DNA of 64,000 nucleotides, taken from positions 1-64,000 of the forward strand of contig JAQVBE010000005.1 in assembly GCA_028690445.1 (NCBI GenBank). Reading direction: 5' to 3'. The stretch is from Aliarcobacter sp. (GTDB lineage Bacteria > Campylobacterota > Campylobacteria > Campylobacterales > Arcobacteraceae). Of the stretch, positions 35,764 to 45,609 are shown piece by piece; position 1 is the stretch's first letter; every line of letters starts with the position of its first letter. The notes under the pieces are model-generated. The model had not been told where the DNA came from. It made no database searches and saw only the letters and a list, made by a program, of their open reading frames with translations. Position numbers and translations under genes: made by a program.

Positions 35764-38361
35764 TTAGAAAAGATTTGCATTTTCCTCAACCCATTTAAGG
35801 TATTCAATTATATCTTTAGTTTCTTTTTCACTCATATGTTGATTAGGCATTTTTAGATTAAAGAAATCAATCATACCTTTTACATAAGGATCTGTATACA
35901 TTTTTTCAGGGTCTAAAATAAAGTTAGTAACCCATTTCTCACCATTTTCATGTCTTTGTAGAACTCCAGTTAAATCAGGTCCTGAAGAAACTTTTCCAAT
36001 AACATGACAACCATTACATCCACCTTCTGCAAAAGTTTTTTCTCCTTTTTCTGCTGCTGGACTTTGTGGTGTTGCAATAATTCTTACAAGAGAATCTTTT
36101 GCTCTAATTCCAACATCGGCTGTTTTAACCATCAATTGCCAAATCATATTTTCAAAAAGAACAGCTTTTTCTAGATCTCCTTTTGCAACTGCTTCATCAG
36201 ATAGTTTTTTCTGAGCAGGAATTTGATTATATTGATCAAATGCATCTGTAACTAAATCAGCAACTACTTTATGGTTTTGGAATTTATTGTCTTTTAAGAA
36301 CTTAACAACACTTTGAATTACAGCATCAGTTGCACTATTTACTGCAACAGTTTTATCATATTCAGCTTTTAATTGCTCAGGAGTCATTGTTTGCATTTTA
36401 ACTTTTTGAGCACTTTCATATTTTTTATTTGGGTCTTTAACCATTAAATACCCCATCATTTCTAAGTGAAGTGCTGAACAAAACTCTGTACAATAATAAG
36501 GGAAAACACCTTCCCTATCAGCTGTAAATTCTAATGTTACTGTCTCGCCTGGTTCTAGGGATGCATGTAGATTATAGTTGTCAATTGTAAATCCATGTGT
36601 TTCATCTTGCGCTCTTTCAAGATTTGTCATATGAAGTGTAACTTTATCACCTTTATTTACAGTAATTCTTTCAGGATTGATATGTGATCTTACAAGCGTT
36701 GAATAAATAGTTACATTGTTACCATTTCTTTCTATTCTCTCTTGCCCTGCAAGTGTTTTACCAATATGTTGTTCCCCTGTTTTACTATTTGTACCCATTT
36801 CATATCTAACATGTGGATGTAGTTTTTCTGCTCTTATTCCAACAGCATTATGTGGTTCACCTAATGGTATAGGCATATCAACAAGTAAATCCATTGTTTT
36901 ACCAGAAATATCAATTAATTGGTGATTTTGAGGATGAAGTGGTCCTACATTTTGAAATCTATCTATTGCTAATTTATTTAAAGCAATAATATATTTTCCT
37001 TGTGGATCTGCACTTTCACTTTCCATCCCAGCTAAATGCCCAATATTGTAATGTACATTTTCTTTATCAAGAATTTTTAGATCTTTAAAATTCCATTTTA
37101 CAACTTGAGAATCAACATATAATGAAGTATAAATTTCTCCATCTACAGGTGAAAATTGACTATGTAGAGGGCCAAGTCCTAATTCTAGTTGTCCATGTAA
37201 GGCTTTTTTCATATCTAAAATAGGAACACCATAAGGGTCTTTCGCTGTATATTCTTTATTTTCAATTAATTTTGTAATTTTTTTGAAATCATAAACTGAG
37301 GCATGAGTATCTAATTTCCCACAAACGACAATATATTGTCCAGTAGGATCAACATCAACTCCATGTGGTGATTTTGGTTCTGGAATTAAAAATAGTGCAT
37401 CATTTTTAACTGCAACTTCCATAGAAATTACTTTATGATTATTAATGATTTTTACATTTTTAGGATCTTTAGATAATTCATATAATTTTTTCCAGTTATA
37501 AATATGTAAAAAGTCAGTATCATTTCTACTCATACCTGCTTCATTTGGTGGCATACCAACTTCTATTCCACCTGTATACATTTCTGAGTTAAATGAGTTC
37601 GTAAACCCCCATCCATCACTCATATTTTTACCAGAATCTGATAAATCTTGCATGTAAGGAGGCATTTCTAGTGTAAATGAATCTTTTTCTTGAATTCTTC
37701 CTTTTTTAGGATCAAATTTCCATATTGTAACACCACCTCTGTAAACTTCTTTATAGTCTTCTATTGAATGATAGTTATTATCAAAAGGAGCTGCATATTG
37801 TGCTGCTTCTATAATATGTTCTGAATTTGGTGTGAAAAATGAACCGCCATGTGCAGATTTAAAGATAGGGTTTACAACTATTTGTTTTGTTTCAAAATCT
37901 TCTAAATCAATGATAGCAATTCTAGGATTAGCTTTATCGTTAATAGCTAACCATTTTCCATCATATTTTGCGTTTGTTTCTGAAAGACCTGGATGGTGTG
38001 TATCTCCCCAGTTAATCTCTTTTTCTCTAATATTACCTTGTCTTAAAACAGCTAATGAATCTTTATCATATCCATATCCTTGCCAAGGTTCAGGGGTAAA
38101 TACTCCAATATACTTTAAAATTTTCATTGATGGAACACCGTAAACAATAACTTGTCCACTTTGTCCACCAGAACTAAATACTATAAATTCATCTTTTACC
38201 CCAGTAGGGTTGTATGTTTTTGCGGCACGAATTATATCGATTTCCGATAAACCTCTATTCTTCATAATTTTTGAAAGTTCACCTTCATTCGCAACAAGAA
38301 CACTTGTCATAAGTGTTGTTCCCAAAAGTAAAGATGAGATTCTACCAAGTACAGGTTTCAT
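35764..38361 (-). CDS. nosZ: Nitrous oxide reductase, Sec-type with C-terminal cytochrome c
   Basis: An 865-residue NosZ. The signal (1-24) has no twin arginine, so it is Sec-exported (clade II). The propeller supplies CuZ histidines H122, H123, H171, H333, H400, H442 and H504; the cupredoxin domain has the CuA site C624-xxx-C628-xxx-H632-xx-M635 with H589. A C-terminal extension carries a haem-c motif CNGCH (782-786), the cNosZ form known in Wolinella. It reduces N2O to N2 in the periplasm, last step of denitrification. Own promoter region with an FNR-type box at 38450 and own terminator. Confidence 0.97.
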   Translation of the reverse strand: MKPVLGRISSLLLGTTLMTSVLVANEGELSKIMKNRGLSEIDIIRAAKTYNPTGVKDEFIVFSSGGQSGQVIVYGVPSMKILKYIGVFTPEPWQGYGYDKDSLAVLRQGNIREKEINWGDTHHPGLSETNAKYDGKWLAINDKANPRIAIIDLEDFETKQIVVNPIFKSAHGGSFFTPNSEHIIEAAQYAAPFDNNYHSIEDYKEVYRGGVTIWKFDPKKGRIQEKDSFTLEMPPYMQDLSDSGKNMSDGWGFTNSFNSEMYTGGIEVGMPPNEAGMSRNDTDFLHIYNWKKLYELSKDPKNVKIINNHKVISMEVAVKNDALFLIPEPKSPHGVDVDPTGQYIVVCGKLDTHASVYDFKKITKLIENKEYTAKDPYGVPILDMKKALHGQLELGLGPLHSQFSPVDGEIYTSLYVDSQVVKWNFKDLKILDKENVHYNIGHLAGMESESADPQGKYIIALNKLAIDRFQNVGPLHPQNHQLIDISGKTMDLLVDMPIPLGEPHNAVGIRAEKLHPHVRYEMGTNSKTGEQHIGKTLAGQERIERNGNNVTIYSTLVRSHINPERITVNKGDKVTLHMTNLERAQDETHGFTIDNYNLHASLEPGETVTLEFTADREGVFPYYCTEFCSALHLEMMGYLMVKDPNKKYESAQKVKMQTMTPEQLKAEYDKTVAVNSATDAVIQSVVKFLKDNKFQNHKVVADLVTDAFDQYNQIPAQKKLSDEAVAKGDLEKAVLFENMIWQLMVKTADVGIRAKDSLVRIIATPQSPAAEKGEKTFAEGGCNGCHVIGKVSSGPDLTGVLQRHENGEKWVTNFILDPEKMYTDPYVKGMIDFFNLKMPNQHMSEKETKDIIEYLKWVEENANLF

Positions 38362-38449
38362 TTAAACTCCTTTCTTTATGTATTAGATTTTTTAATATCT
38401 AACTTATTAAATATTCAAAACATTTTAACACTTAGGAAAGTTTATAAAA

Positions 38450-38463
38450 ATGATACATATCAA
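38450..38463. promoter_or_regulatory. FNR/CRP-type box upstream of nosZ
   Basis: ATGAT-ACAT-ATCAA matches TTGAT-N4-ATCAA except for the first base; it is about 89 bp upstream of the nosZ start. Confidence 0.6.
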
Positions 38464-38508
38464 GAAATTGTTAATTATTTGTTAATTCTATTATAATAAT
38501 TTAAATTA

Positions 38509-38991
38509 TTAAATTCTTCCATTTAAGAGTCTAACTAATGAATTCTTTACTTCATCAAAACTAAATATCCTTTTTCCATTATTATTTTGTAAATAATTAG
38601 AAGCATCTTCCTTTGATTCAAAAGCTACTAAATCATCACCAGCTGGAGAAATTTTACTTGAGCCATATACAAAAAATGCTTTTTTAGCATCAACTATTTT
38701 TGATGTTTTATAATCAGTAATAAGAATATTTGTAAAATCTGATAGGCTTTGTATTTCAAAAGTTTTCCATTTTTCTTCATTAAAATAAAATTCAAACATT
38801 GATTTTGGAGAACAAAAAAAAGCATTCTTCCCATTTTTAAATTCAATTTTACTAGCCCAAATTGGGTTTTGATAAAGTTTTATTTTTCGTATTTCACAGC
38901 TTGTATCTTTTGTAAAATTCATATCAAATTTGATTTCGTTTGCAAACAAACAAGATATAAAAAATAGAACACCTAACATAATTTTTTTCAC
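38509..38991 (-). CDS. NosL-like periplasmic protein
   Basis: A 160-residue exported protein with a signal peptide (1-17, ending LFANE). The pattern KNAFFCSPKSMFEFYFN...ITDYKTSKIVDAKKAFFV.. resembles the second half of NosL (DDIGCAILWF..IKTAKWINAKTAFY), but the CxxC-M copper motif is not present in the same form; C32 and C59 remain. Likely a NosL paralogue helping copper supply or maturation. Placed between nosY and nosZ, ten bp after nosY. Confidence 0.65.
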   Translation of the reverse strand: MKKIMLGVLFFISCLFANEIKFDMNFTKDTSCEIRKIKLYQNPIWASKIEFKNGKNAFFCSPKSMFEFYFNEEKWKTFEIQSLSDFTNILITDYKTSKIVDAKKAFFVYGSSKISPAGDDLVAFESKEDASNYLQNNNGKRIFSFDEVKNSLVRLLNGRI

Positions 38992-39000
38992 ATGAACTCC

Positions 39001-39834
39001 TTAAACTAAATCTTTTTTTGAAAAAATTCTATATCCTAAAATAGCAAATATTATTCCTAAAATAATTGGATATAAAATTGAAAATATTATAAAAGTAGAT
39101 TGTTTGAATGTATCTAAAATATAAAATGCAACTGGTCCCATAACTGTTAATTCTGGATCAAATAATGAAATTGCTGCAACTCTAAAAATTTCCATTGGAT
39201 TTGTGAGTGCTATACCAATAATCATAGATTCTTCAAATCTATTTTGCATCATAAGGGAAATTAGCGCAATATCAATAAATGCTAACAGTAGTATCCATAC
39301 GAAGAATGAAATTCCAAGGGCAACTTCACTTGATTTTACAAAAGAAGATATAAAAAATGCAATACCTAAAAATGCTGATGATAAAGCGAATAATAATCCA
39401 GAATATAAAAAAAATATTCCCCAAGGAATTTCTGCTTTAATAGCAGCTCCATAAATAATTGCAAAAAACATTGCAAAAAATACTGGTAAAAATACAGTTA
39501 CAAATCTTCCTACTATTTTTCCCCAGTAATATTGTTTTAGGGAAATGGGAAAAGAAAGCATATACTCTAAGATATGATTATCTCTGTCTCCCGAAATAGA
39601 TCTTACTGTTGTTATAAGAATAAATATAGGCAAAATAACAATTGTAATTTGAATATACATAAGTAACAATCTACTTAATCCACTAAATCCCATTACTTGT
39701 GATTGCGTAACACCCGTGATAAAAAATATAGCAATCATTCCACCAAAAATCAAGGAATAAACAACAAACCATTTTGCTCTAATAGACTCTTTTAAATCTA
39801 AATATGCAATTAGCATTAAATTTTTCATATACAC
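39001..39834 (-). CDS. nosY: NosY ABC-transporter permease
   Basis: A 277-residue protein with six membrane helices and the ABC-2/NosY motif SISGDRDNHILEYMLSFPIS after helix 2. It partners NosF. In Wolinella nosY sits between nosF and nosL; here it is about 8 kb away, at the head of the cluster. Start ATG 39834 (a second ATG, residue 3, is possible). An FNR-type palindrome lies 48 bp upstream. Confidence 0.9.
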   Translation of the reverse strand: MYMKNLMLIAYLDLKESIRAKWFVVYSLIFGGMIAIFFITGVTQSQVMGFSGLSRLLLMYIQITIVILPIFILITTVRSISGDRDNHILEYMLSFPISLKQYYWGKIVGRFVTVFLPVFFAMFFAIIYGAAIKAEIPWGIFFLYSGLLFALSSAFLGIAFFISSFVKSSEVALGISFFVWILLLAFIDIALISLMMQNRFEESMIIGIALTNPMEIFRVAAISLFDPELTVMGPVAFYILDTFKQSTFIIFSILYPIILGIIFAILGYRIFSKKDLV

Positions 39835-39881
39835 CTACCTTATTATTTGGGCATTCTATCATATAATAATTACTTATAAAA

Positions 39882-39895
39882 TTGATGTATATCAA
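39882..39895. promoter_or_regulatory. FNR/CRP-type palindrome upstream of nosY
   Basis: TTGAT-GTAT-ATCAA is a perfect match to the FNR/CRP-family consensus layout. It is 48 bp from nosY and 115 bp from divergent purH, so nosY is the likely target. Confidence 0.7.
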
Positions 39896-40009
39896 TAGAT
39901 AATTTTATTGTAAAAGCTATCCCTAACTAATTGTTTTATATAATCCAATTTATCAAATCAAATAAATTACTTTATAGTGATTAAATACATTATCAAAAGG
40001 TATCCATAT

Positions 40010-41542
40010 ATGAGAGCATTAATTAGTGTTAGTGATAAAAGTGGTGTTGAAAATTTTGCCAAAGAGCTTATATCTTTAGGATATGAAATAATTTCAACAG
40101 GTGGAACATATAATAAATTAAAAGATGCAGGAATTGCAGTAATTGAAGCAAATGAAGTTACAAAATTTCCTGAGTGTTTTGAAGGAAGAGTTAAAACTTT
40201 AAATCCATATATTCATGGTGGAATTTTACATAGACGAGATAAACAATCTCATCTTGATCAAGCACGTGAATTGGGTGTTGAAGGTATTGATTTAGTTTGT
40301 GTAAATCTTTATCCTTTTAAAGCAACTATTGAAAAAACAGATGATTTTGAAGAAATTATTGAAAACATTGATATTGGTGGACCAGCGATGGTTAGAAGTG
40401 CTGCTAAAAACTTTGATTCAGTAATTATTGTTACTGATGTAATTGATTATGATTTAGTTTTGCAAAATCTTAAAAATAACACAAATACAGTTGAATTTAG
40501 AAGAGATATGATGATTAAAGCTTATGAACATACAGCGGCTTATGATTCAATGATTGCAAATTATATGAATAAAAGATTTAATGGTGGATTTGGAGCAAAA
40601 CAATTTATTGTTGGTTCAAAAGTATTTGATACAAGATATGGTGAAAATCCTCATCAAAAAGGTGCTTTATATGAGTTTGATACACAATTTTCAAACAAAT
40701 TTAAAACTATAAAAGGGGAAGCTAGTTTCAATAATATGGGTGATATTTCAGGAGCTGCAAAAATTGCTGCTGCATTTGGAAAAGATAAAGCTGTTTGTAT
40801 TGTAAAACATGGAAATCCTTGTGGATTTGCTATTAAAGATACATTATTAGACTCTTATGTTGAAGCGCTTAAATGTGACCCAGTTTCTGCATTTGGTGGA
40901 GTTGTTGCAGTTAATGGATGTGTTGATAAAGAACTTGCAGTTAAAATGAATGAAATTTTCTTAGAAGTTGTATTTGCTGCTAGTTTCACAGATGAGGCAG
41001 TTGCTGTATTTGAAAGCAAAAAAAGAATTAAATTATTTGAACAAGGAACACAATATCTTGAACTTGCAAATGATGCTATTGACTTTAAAAGAGTTGATGG
41101 TGGATTTGTATTCCAAGACGCTGATAAAGTGGCAGAAGATGAAGTTAGAAATTCAGAATTAAAATCAACAAGAATTGCAACTGAACAAGAAGTAAAAGAT
41201 ATGGAAATAGCTTATAAAATTGCTTCATTAACAAAATCAAATTGCGTAGTTTATGTAAAAGATTCTGCAATGGTTGCTGTTGGTATGGGTATGACTTCAA
41301 GGGTTGATGCATCTAAAGCTGCTTTAAGAAAAGCAGAAGATATGGGAATAGACGTTACGGGTGCTGTATTAGCTTCAGAAGCATTTTTCCCATTCAGAGA
41401 TAGCATTGATGCTGCAGCTGAAGCGGGTGTTAAATGTGTAATCGAACCGGGTGGTTCAATTAGAGATGATGAAATTATTGAAGCTGCAAATGAATATGAT
41501 ATGGCTTTATATTTCTCAGGAATCAGACACTTTTTACACTAA
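40010..41542 (+). CDS. purH: AICAR transformylase/IMP cyclohydrolase
   Basis: A 510-residue bifunctional enzyme. The N-terminal MGS-like cyclohydrolase domain begins [17 protein letters not shown] and contains STGGTYNKL and [14 protein letters not shown]; the transformylase domain has KHGNPCGFA and SAFGGVVA and ends with [20 protein letters not shown]. It catalyses the last two steps to IMP. ATG 40010 is chosen because AAAAGG at 39995-40000 gives 9-base spacing; the earlier in-frame start at 39977 adds a non-family tail. Confidence 0.96.
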   Translation: MRALISVSDKSGVENFAKELISLGYEIISTGGTYNKLKDAGIAVIEANEVTKFPECFEGRVKTLNPYIHGGILHRRDKQSHLDQARELGVEGIDLVCVNLYPFKATIEKTDDFEEIIENIDIGGPAMVRSAAKNFDSVIIVTDVIDYDLVLQNLKNNTNTVEFRRDMMIKAYEHTAAYDSMIANYMNKRFNGGFGAKQFIVGSKVFDTRYGENPHQKGALYEFDTQFSNKFKTIKGEASFNNMGDISGAAKIAAAFGKDKAVCIVKHGNPCGFAIKDTLLDSYVEALKCDPVSAFGGVVAVNGCVDKELAVKMNEIFLEVVFAASFTDEAVAVFESKKRIKLFEQGTQYLELANDAIDFKRVDGGFVFQDADKVAEDEVRNSELKSTRIATEQEVKDMEIAYKIASLTKSNCVVYVKDSAMVAVGMGMTSRVDASKAALRKAEDMGIDVTGAVLASEAFFPFRDSIDAAAEAGVKCVIEPGGSIRDDEIIEAANEYDMALYFSGIRHFLH

Positions 41543-41555
41543 AATATAACAAAAT

Positions 41556-41595
41556 AACATCATAGATTTATTTAAATTTATGATGTTTATTATAT
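41556..41595 (+). terminator. Terminator after purH
   Basis: AACATCATA (41556-41564) pairs with TATGATGTT (41579-41587), followed by TATTATATG then TTTTT. Confidence 0.5.
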
Positions 41596-41659
41596 GTTTT
41601 TCTCATATATTTTTAATTCTTTTTAGATATACTTTAACAATTTCATAAAGAGGATTATC

Positions 41660-44257
41660 TTGAATTATTCAAAAAAAATCAGAACTATATTCATACTAAT
41701 AATCTTACTTTCTCATACTTTATTTGCAAAAGAATTAAAAAAAGTTACTCTTCAATTATCTTGGTTAGACCAATTTCAGTTTGCTGGTTATTACATGGCA
41801 AAACAAAAAGGTTTTTATGAAGAGTTAGGTCTTGATGTTGAAATAAAACCTTTTTCTTTTGATGTTGATATTCCAAAAGAAGTAAATGATGGAAAAATTG
41901 ATTTCGCGGTAGGTCGCGAGACTTTAATTCTTGAAAAAATCAAAAATCCTAATATTGTGGCTTTGTATGCACTTTTCCAGTCAACTCCTTTGATTTTAAT
42001 GAGTACTAAAGAATCACAAATTAATACTATAAATGATTTCTCAAATAAAAAAATAATGACAACAATTGATGATGCGAGTGAAGTATCATTAAAAGCAATG
42101 ATTAGTTCAAATAAAATCAAACCAGAAAATTTAACTTTTCTAAAACATACACACAATATTGATGATTTAATAAATAAAAATACTGATGTGATTTCTGCAT
42201 ATATTTCTAAATCTCCATATGTTTTACAGAAAAAAGGTATTGAATATAATATTTTTGATCCTAAAAAATATGGTTTTGATATGTATAGTGATTTATTATA
42301 TACAAATCAAAATCTTATAACTTATGATTTAAATACTGTTTTATTATTTAAAAAAGCCTCTTTAAAAGGATGGGAATATGCCTATTCAAATATGGAAGAG
42401 AGTGTTGATTTAATACTTAAAAATTATAATTCTCATAAACTAGAAAAAGAAGAGTTGTTATATGAAGCAAATGAACTAAAAAAACTTTCTTATTTTAAAA
42501 CTGCAAATTTGGGAGAAATTAGAAAAGATAAAATTCAAAGAATTTATGATTTATATAATGTTATGGGATTAGTATCATCTCCTATAAATTTAGATAAATT
42601 TGTTTTTGATATAAATAATTTAAATAGTTTTACTTTTTCTTCAACAGAAATAAAATATATTGAAGAAAAAGATAATATAAAAATGTGTGTAATGCCAAAT
42701 GCAATGCCCTATAGTGATATAAAAGATGGAAAATTTACGGGATTTGTTGCTGATTATATAGCATTAATAGAGAAAAAGATAAAAAAACCAATAATTTTAA
42801 TTCCTACAAAAAGTTGGACAGAGTCTTTAGAATTTGCTGTAAATAGACAATGTGATATTTTATCAACTGCAATGTGGACAAAAGAGAGAGAAAAAGATTT
42901 TAATTTTACAAAAACATATATGGATATACCTTTTGTACTTTTAACAAAAAGTGGAACATCATTTATTAATAATTTATCTTCTTTAAAAGATAAAAAAATC
43001 TCTATAGTGGAGAGTTATGCGATTATAGAGACTTTAAAAAATAAGTATAAAGATATTGAGTTTGTTACAGTAAAAACTATTGATGAAGGTTTAGAAAAAG
43101 TTTTAAATAAAGAGACTTTTGGTCATATAGATACTATTTCAACTGCTTGGTATAAATTGCAGATAAAATATTTGACTCAACTTTCAGTATCTGCAAAATT
43201 AGATGAAGTTTCAAAACTAAGTATTGCAACAAGAAGTGATGATGCTATTTTATATGATATTTTTCAAAAAGCAGTTTCAAGTATAGATGATTTTGAAAAA
43301 AATGAAATGCTTAATAAATGGGTTTCTGTTGAATATAAAAAAGAGTTTGATTACTCTATTTTGTGGAAAGTATTTTTTGTTCTTTTTTTAATTATTATAG
43401 CTGTTATTTATAAACAAATACTTTTAAGAAATGTGAATAACTCTTTAAAAGAAAAAGTAGAGGAAAAAACAAAAAAATTAAGACAGATAAATAATGAACT
43501 AGAAATAAGAATAAAAGAAGAAGTAGAAAGTAACTTAAAAAAAGACAGACTTTTATCTCAACAACAAAAAATGGTTTCTATGGGGCAAATGATTGAAAAT
43601 ATCGCCCATCAATGGAGACAACCTTTATCTTTGATTACTACAAGTGCTAGTGGAATAAAATTAAAAAAACAAATAAATGATTTAGATGATGAATTTTTAG
43701 ATAAAACATTGGATTCTATAATGAATACATCAAAATATTTATCAAATACTATTGATGATTTTAGATATTTTTTCAAACCACAAAAAGAAAAGGAGGATTT
43801 TTATTTAGAAAATTGTTGTAATAAAACCGTTGATTTATTGAATTCAAATTTCTTAAGTAAAGATATAAAAATTATTAATAAAAGTGAAGATATAAAAATT
43901 TTAGGATATGAAACAGAATTGATTCAAGTTTTAATAAATATTTTAAATAATTCTAAGGATGCATTAGAGTTTTCAAAAGAGAAAGATAAATTAATTTTTA
44001 TAGATATTTTTAGAGATAAAGACAAAGCTATTATTGAAATAAATGATAATGCAGGGGGAATTGATGAGTCAATAATTGATAAAATATTTGAACCATATTT
44101 TACAACTAAACATCAATCTCAAGGAACAGGTATTGGATTATATATGTGTCAAGAGATTATTCATAAACATATGAATGGGAAAATCGATATTTCAAATGTA
44201 AATTATGAATATAATAATAAACTTTATAAAGGTACTTTAGTAAGAATAACTTTATAA
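41660..44257 (+). CDS. Sensor histidine kinase with NMT1/THI5-like and SBP3-like periplasmic domains
   Basis: An 865-residue kinase. After a signal/anchor (8-24), residues 28-280 match the NMT1/THI5 substrate-binding fold (LQLSWLDQFQFAGYYMAKQK). Residues 330-560 match a family 3 solute-binding fold (MCVMPNAMPYSDIKDGKFTG). A membrane helix follows (about 570-590), a coiled coil, then the HisKA box GQMIENIAHQWRQPL (His about 650), N-box LNILNNSKDAL, DNAGGI and GTGIGLYMCQ. It probably senses small periplasmic ligands, perhaps thiamine-precursor-like or amino acids (inference). TTG start after AGAGGA. No response regulator is adjacent. Confidence 0.88.
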   Translation: MNYSKKIRTIFILIILLSHTLFAKELKKVTLQLSWLDQFQFAGYYMAKQKGFYEELGLDVEIKPFSFDVDIPKEVNDGKIDFAVGRETLILEKIKNPNIVALYALFQSTPLILMSTKESQINTINDFSNKKIMTTIDDASEVSLKAMISSNKIKPENLTFLKHTHNIDDLINKNTDVISAYISKSPYVLQKKGIEYNIFDPKKYGFDMYSDLLYTNQNLITYDLNTVLLFKKASLKGWEYAYSNMEESVDLILKNYNSHKLEKEELLYEANELKKLSYFKTANLGEIRKDKIQRIYDLYNVMGLVSSPINLDKFVFDINNLNSFTFSSTEIKYIEEKDNIKMCVMPNAMPYSDIKDGKFTGFVADYIALIEKKIKKPIILIPTKSWTESLEFAVNRQCDILSTAMWTKEREKDFNFTKTYMDIPFVLLTKSGTSFINNLSSLKDKKISIVESYAIIETLKNKYKDIEFVTVKTIDEGLEKVLNKETFGHIDTISTAWYKLQIKYLTQLSVSAKLDEVSKLSIATRSDDAILYDIFQKAVSSIDDFEKNEMLNKWVSVEYKKEFDYSILWKVFFVLFLIIIAVIYKQILLRNVNNSLKEKVEEKTKKLRQINNELEIRIKEEVESNLKKDRLLSQQQKMVSMGQMIENIAHQWRQPLSLITTSASGIKLKKQINDLDDEFLDKTLDSIMNTSKYLSNTIDDFRYFFKPQKEKEDFYLENCCNKTVDLLNSNFLSKDIKIINKSEDIKILGYETELIQVLINILNNSKDALEFSKEKDKLIFIDIFRDKDKAIIEINDNAGGIDESIIDKIFEPYFTTKHQSQGTGIGLYMCQEIIHKHMNGKIDISNVNYEYNNKLYKGTLVRITL

Positions 44258-44301
44258 GATATTTTTGATAAAACTTTATTCGTTCTGCAATAATCTTTAG
44301 A

Positions 44302-44307
44302 TATAAT
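44302..44307 (+). promoter_or_regulatory. Probable bioA -10 box
   Basis: CTTTAGATATAATC gives TATAAT 31 bp before the TTG start at 44338; the same TTTAGATATAAT form precedes purL. Confidence 0.4.
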
Positions 44308-44337
44308 CATGTCAATAAAATATAATTAGGAATACTA

Positions 44338-45609
44338 TTGACTTGGCTAGAAATCGATACAGAACATGTATGGCATCCATATAACTCACTTCCATCTAAA
44401 ACAAAAATATTACCAGTTGTTTCTACAAATAAAACTTCAATTTTTTTAGAAACAGGAGAAGTTTTAATTGATGCTATGAGCTCATGGTGGAGTGCAATTC
44501 ATGGATATAATCACCCAAAATTAAATAATGCTTTAAAAAAACAAGTTGAAATCATGCCTCATATTATGTTTGGTGGATTAGCCCACGAACAAGCTAGCTT
44601 ACTCTCTAAAAAATTAGTAGATTTAACAGGACTTCATAGTGTTTTTTTATGTGATAGTGGTTCGGTTAGTGTTGAGGTTGCACTCAAAACAGCAATTCTT
44701 TATCAAAAAGCTAAGGGTTTAAAAAAATATAAATTTTTGGCTCTTGAACACGCTTATCATGGCGATACTTTGGGAGCTATGAGTGTTTGTGACCCAGAAA
44801 ATTCTATGCATAGTATTTATGGTTCATATTTGAGCGAAAATATTTTTGTTAAAGCTCCAAAATTAGGCTTTTTAAGTGATAATAAGGAAGAGATAAAAGC
44901 TTTAGAAGAAATATTTGAAAAACACCATGAAGAAGTTGCTGCTTTTATAGTTGAACCAATTGTTCAAGGTGCAGGTGGAATGAGAATTTATAATCCAAAA
45001 TATTTGAAAAAAGCACGAGAATTATGTTCAAAATATGATGTGTTATTAATAGTAGATGAAATAGCAACAGGTTTTGGACATACGGGCAAAATGTTTGCTT
45101 GTGAACACTCAAATATAAAACCAGACATCATGACTATTGGAAAAGGACTAACTGGTGGTTATATGACAATGGCTGCTATGGTTACTTCAAGAAATGTGAG
45201 CGAAATTATATCAGATAGTGAAATTGGTGTTTTAATGCATGGACCAACATTTATGGCAAATCCTTTAGCTTGTAGTGTTGCAAATGCTAGTATTGATTTA
45301 CTTCTTGAAAGTAATTGGCAAGAAAATGTAAAGAATATTGAAAGTATTTTTACTCAAGAGTTACAAAATGCAAAAGATTTGGAACTTGTAAAAGATGTAA
45401 GAAATATTGGAGCAATAGGAATTATTGAGTTAGTTGATGATTGTTATGCACAAAAAGTTCAAGATTATTGTGTGAAAAATGGAGTTTGGATAAGACCATT
45501 TGGTAAACTTGTTTATTCAATTGTTGCATATACAATAACTGAAAAAGATTTAAGAAAAATAGTAAAAACAATGATAAATGCAATTAAAGAAATAGAAGAA
45601 AATATATGA
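44338..45609 (+). CDS. bioA: Adenosylmethionine-8-amino-7-oxononanoate aminotransferase
   Basis: A 423-residue class III PLP aminotransferase: HVWHPYNSL near the start, MSSWWSAIHGYNHP, HAYHGDTLGAMSV, the LLIVDEIATGFGHTGKMFACE motif and PLP lysine in TIGKGLTGGYMTMAA. It makes 7,8-diaminopelargonate in biotin synthesis. It begins with TTG at 44338 and ends with an ATGA overlap with the Nudix gene; no other biotin gene is next to it. Confidence 0.95.
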   Translation: MTWLEIDTEHVWHPYNSLPSKTKILPVVSTNKTSIFLETGEVLIDAMSSWWSAIHGYNHPKLNNALKKQVEIMPHIMFGGLAHEQASLLSKKLVDLTGLHSVFLCDSGSVSVEVALKTAILYQKAKGLKKYKFLALEHAYHGDTLGAMSVCDPENSMHSIYGSYLSENIFVKAPKLGFLSDNKEEIKALEEIFEKHHEEVAAFIVEPIVQGAGGMRIYNPKYLKKARELCSKYDVLLIVDEIATGFGHTGKMFACEHSNIKPDIMTIGKGLTGGYMTMAAMVTSRNVSEIISDSEIGVLMHGPTFMANPLACSVANASIDLLLESNWQENVKNIESIFTQELQNAKDLELVKDVRNIGAIGIIELVDDCYAQKVQDYCVKNGVWIRPFGKLVYSIVAYTITEKDLRKIVKTMINAIKEIEENI

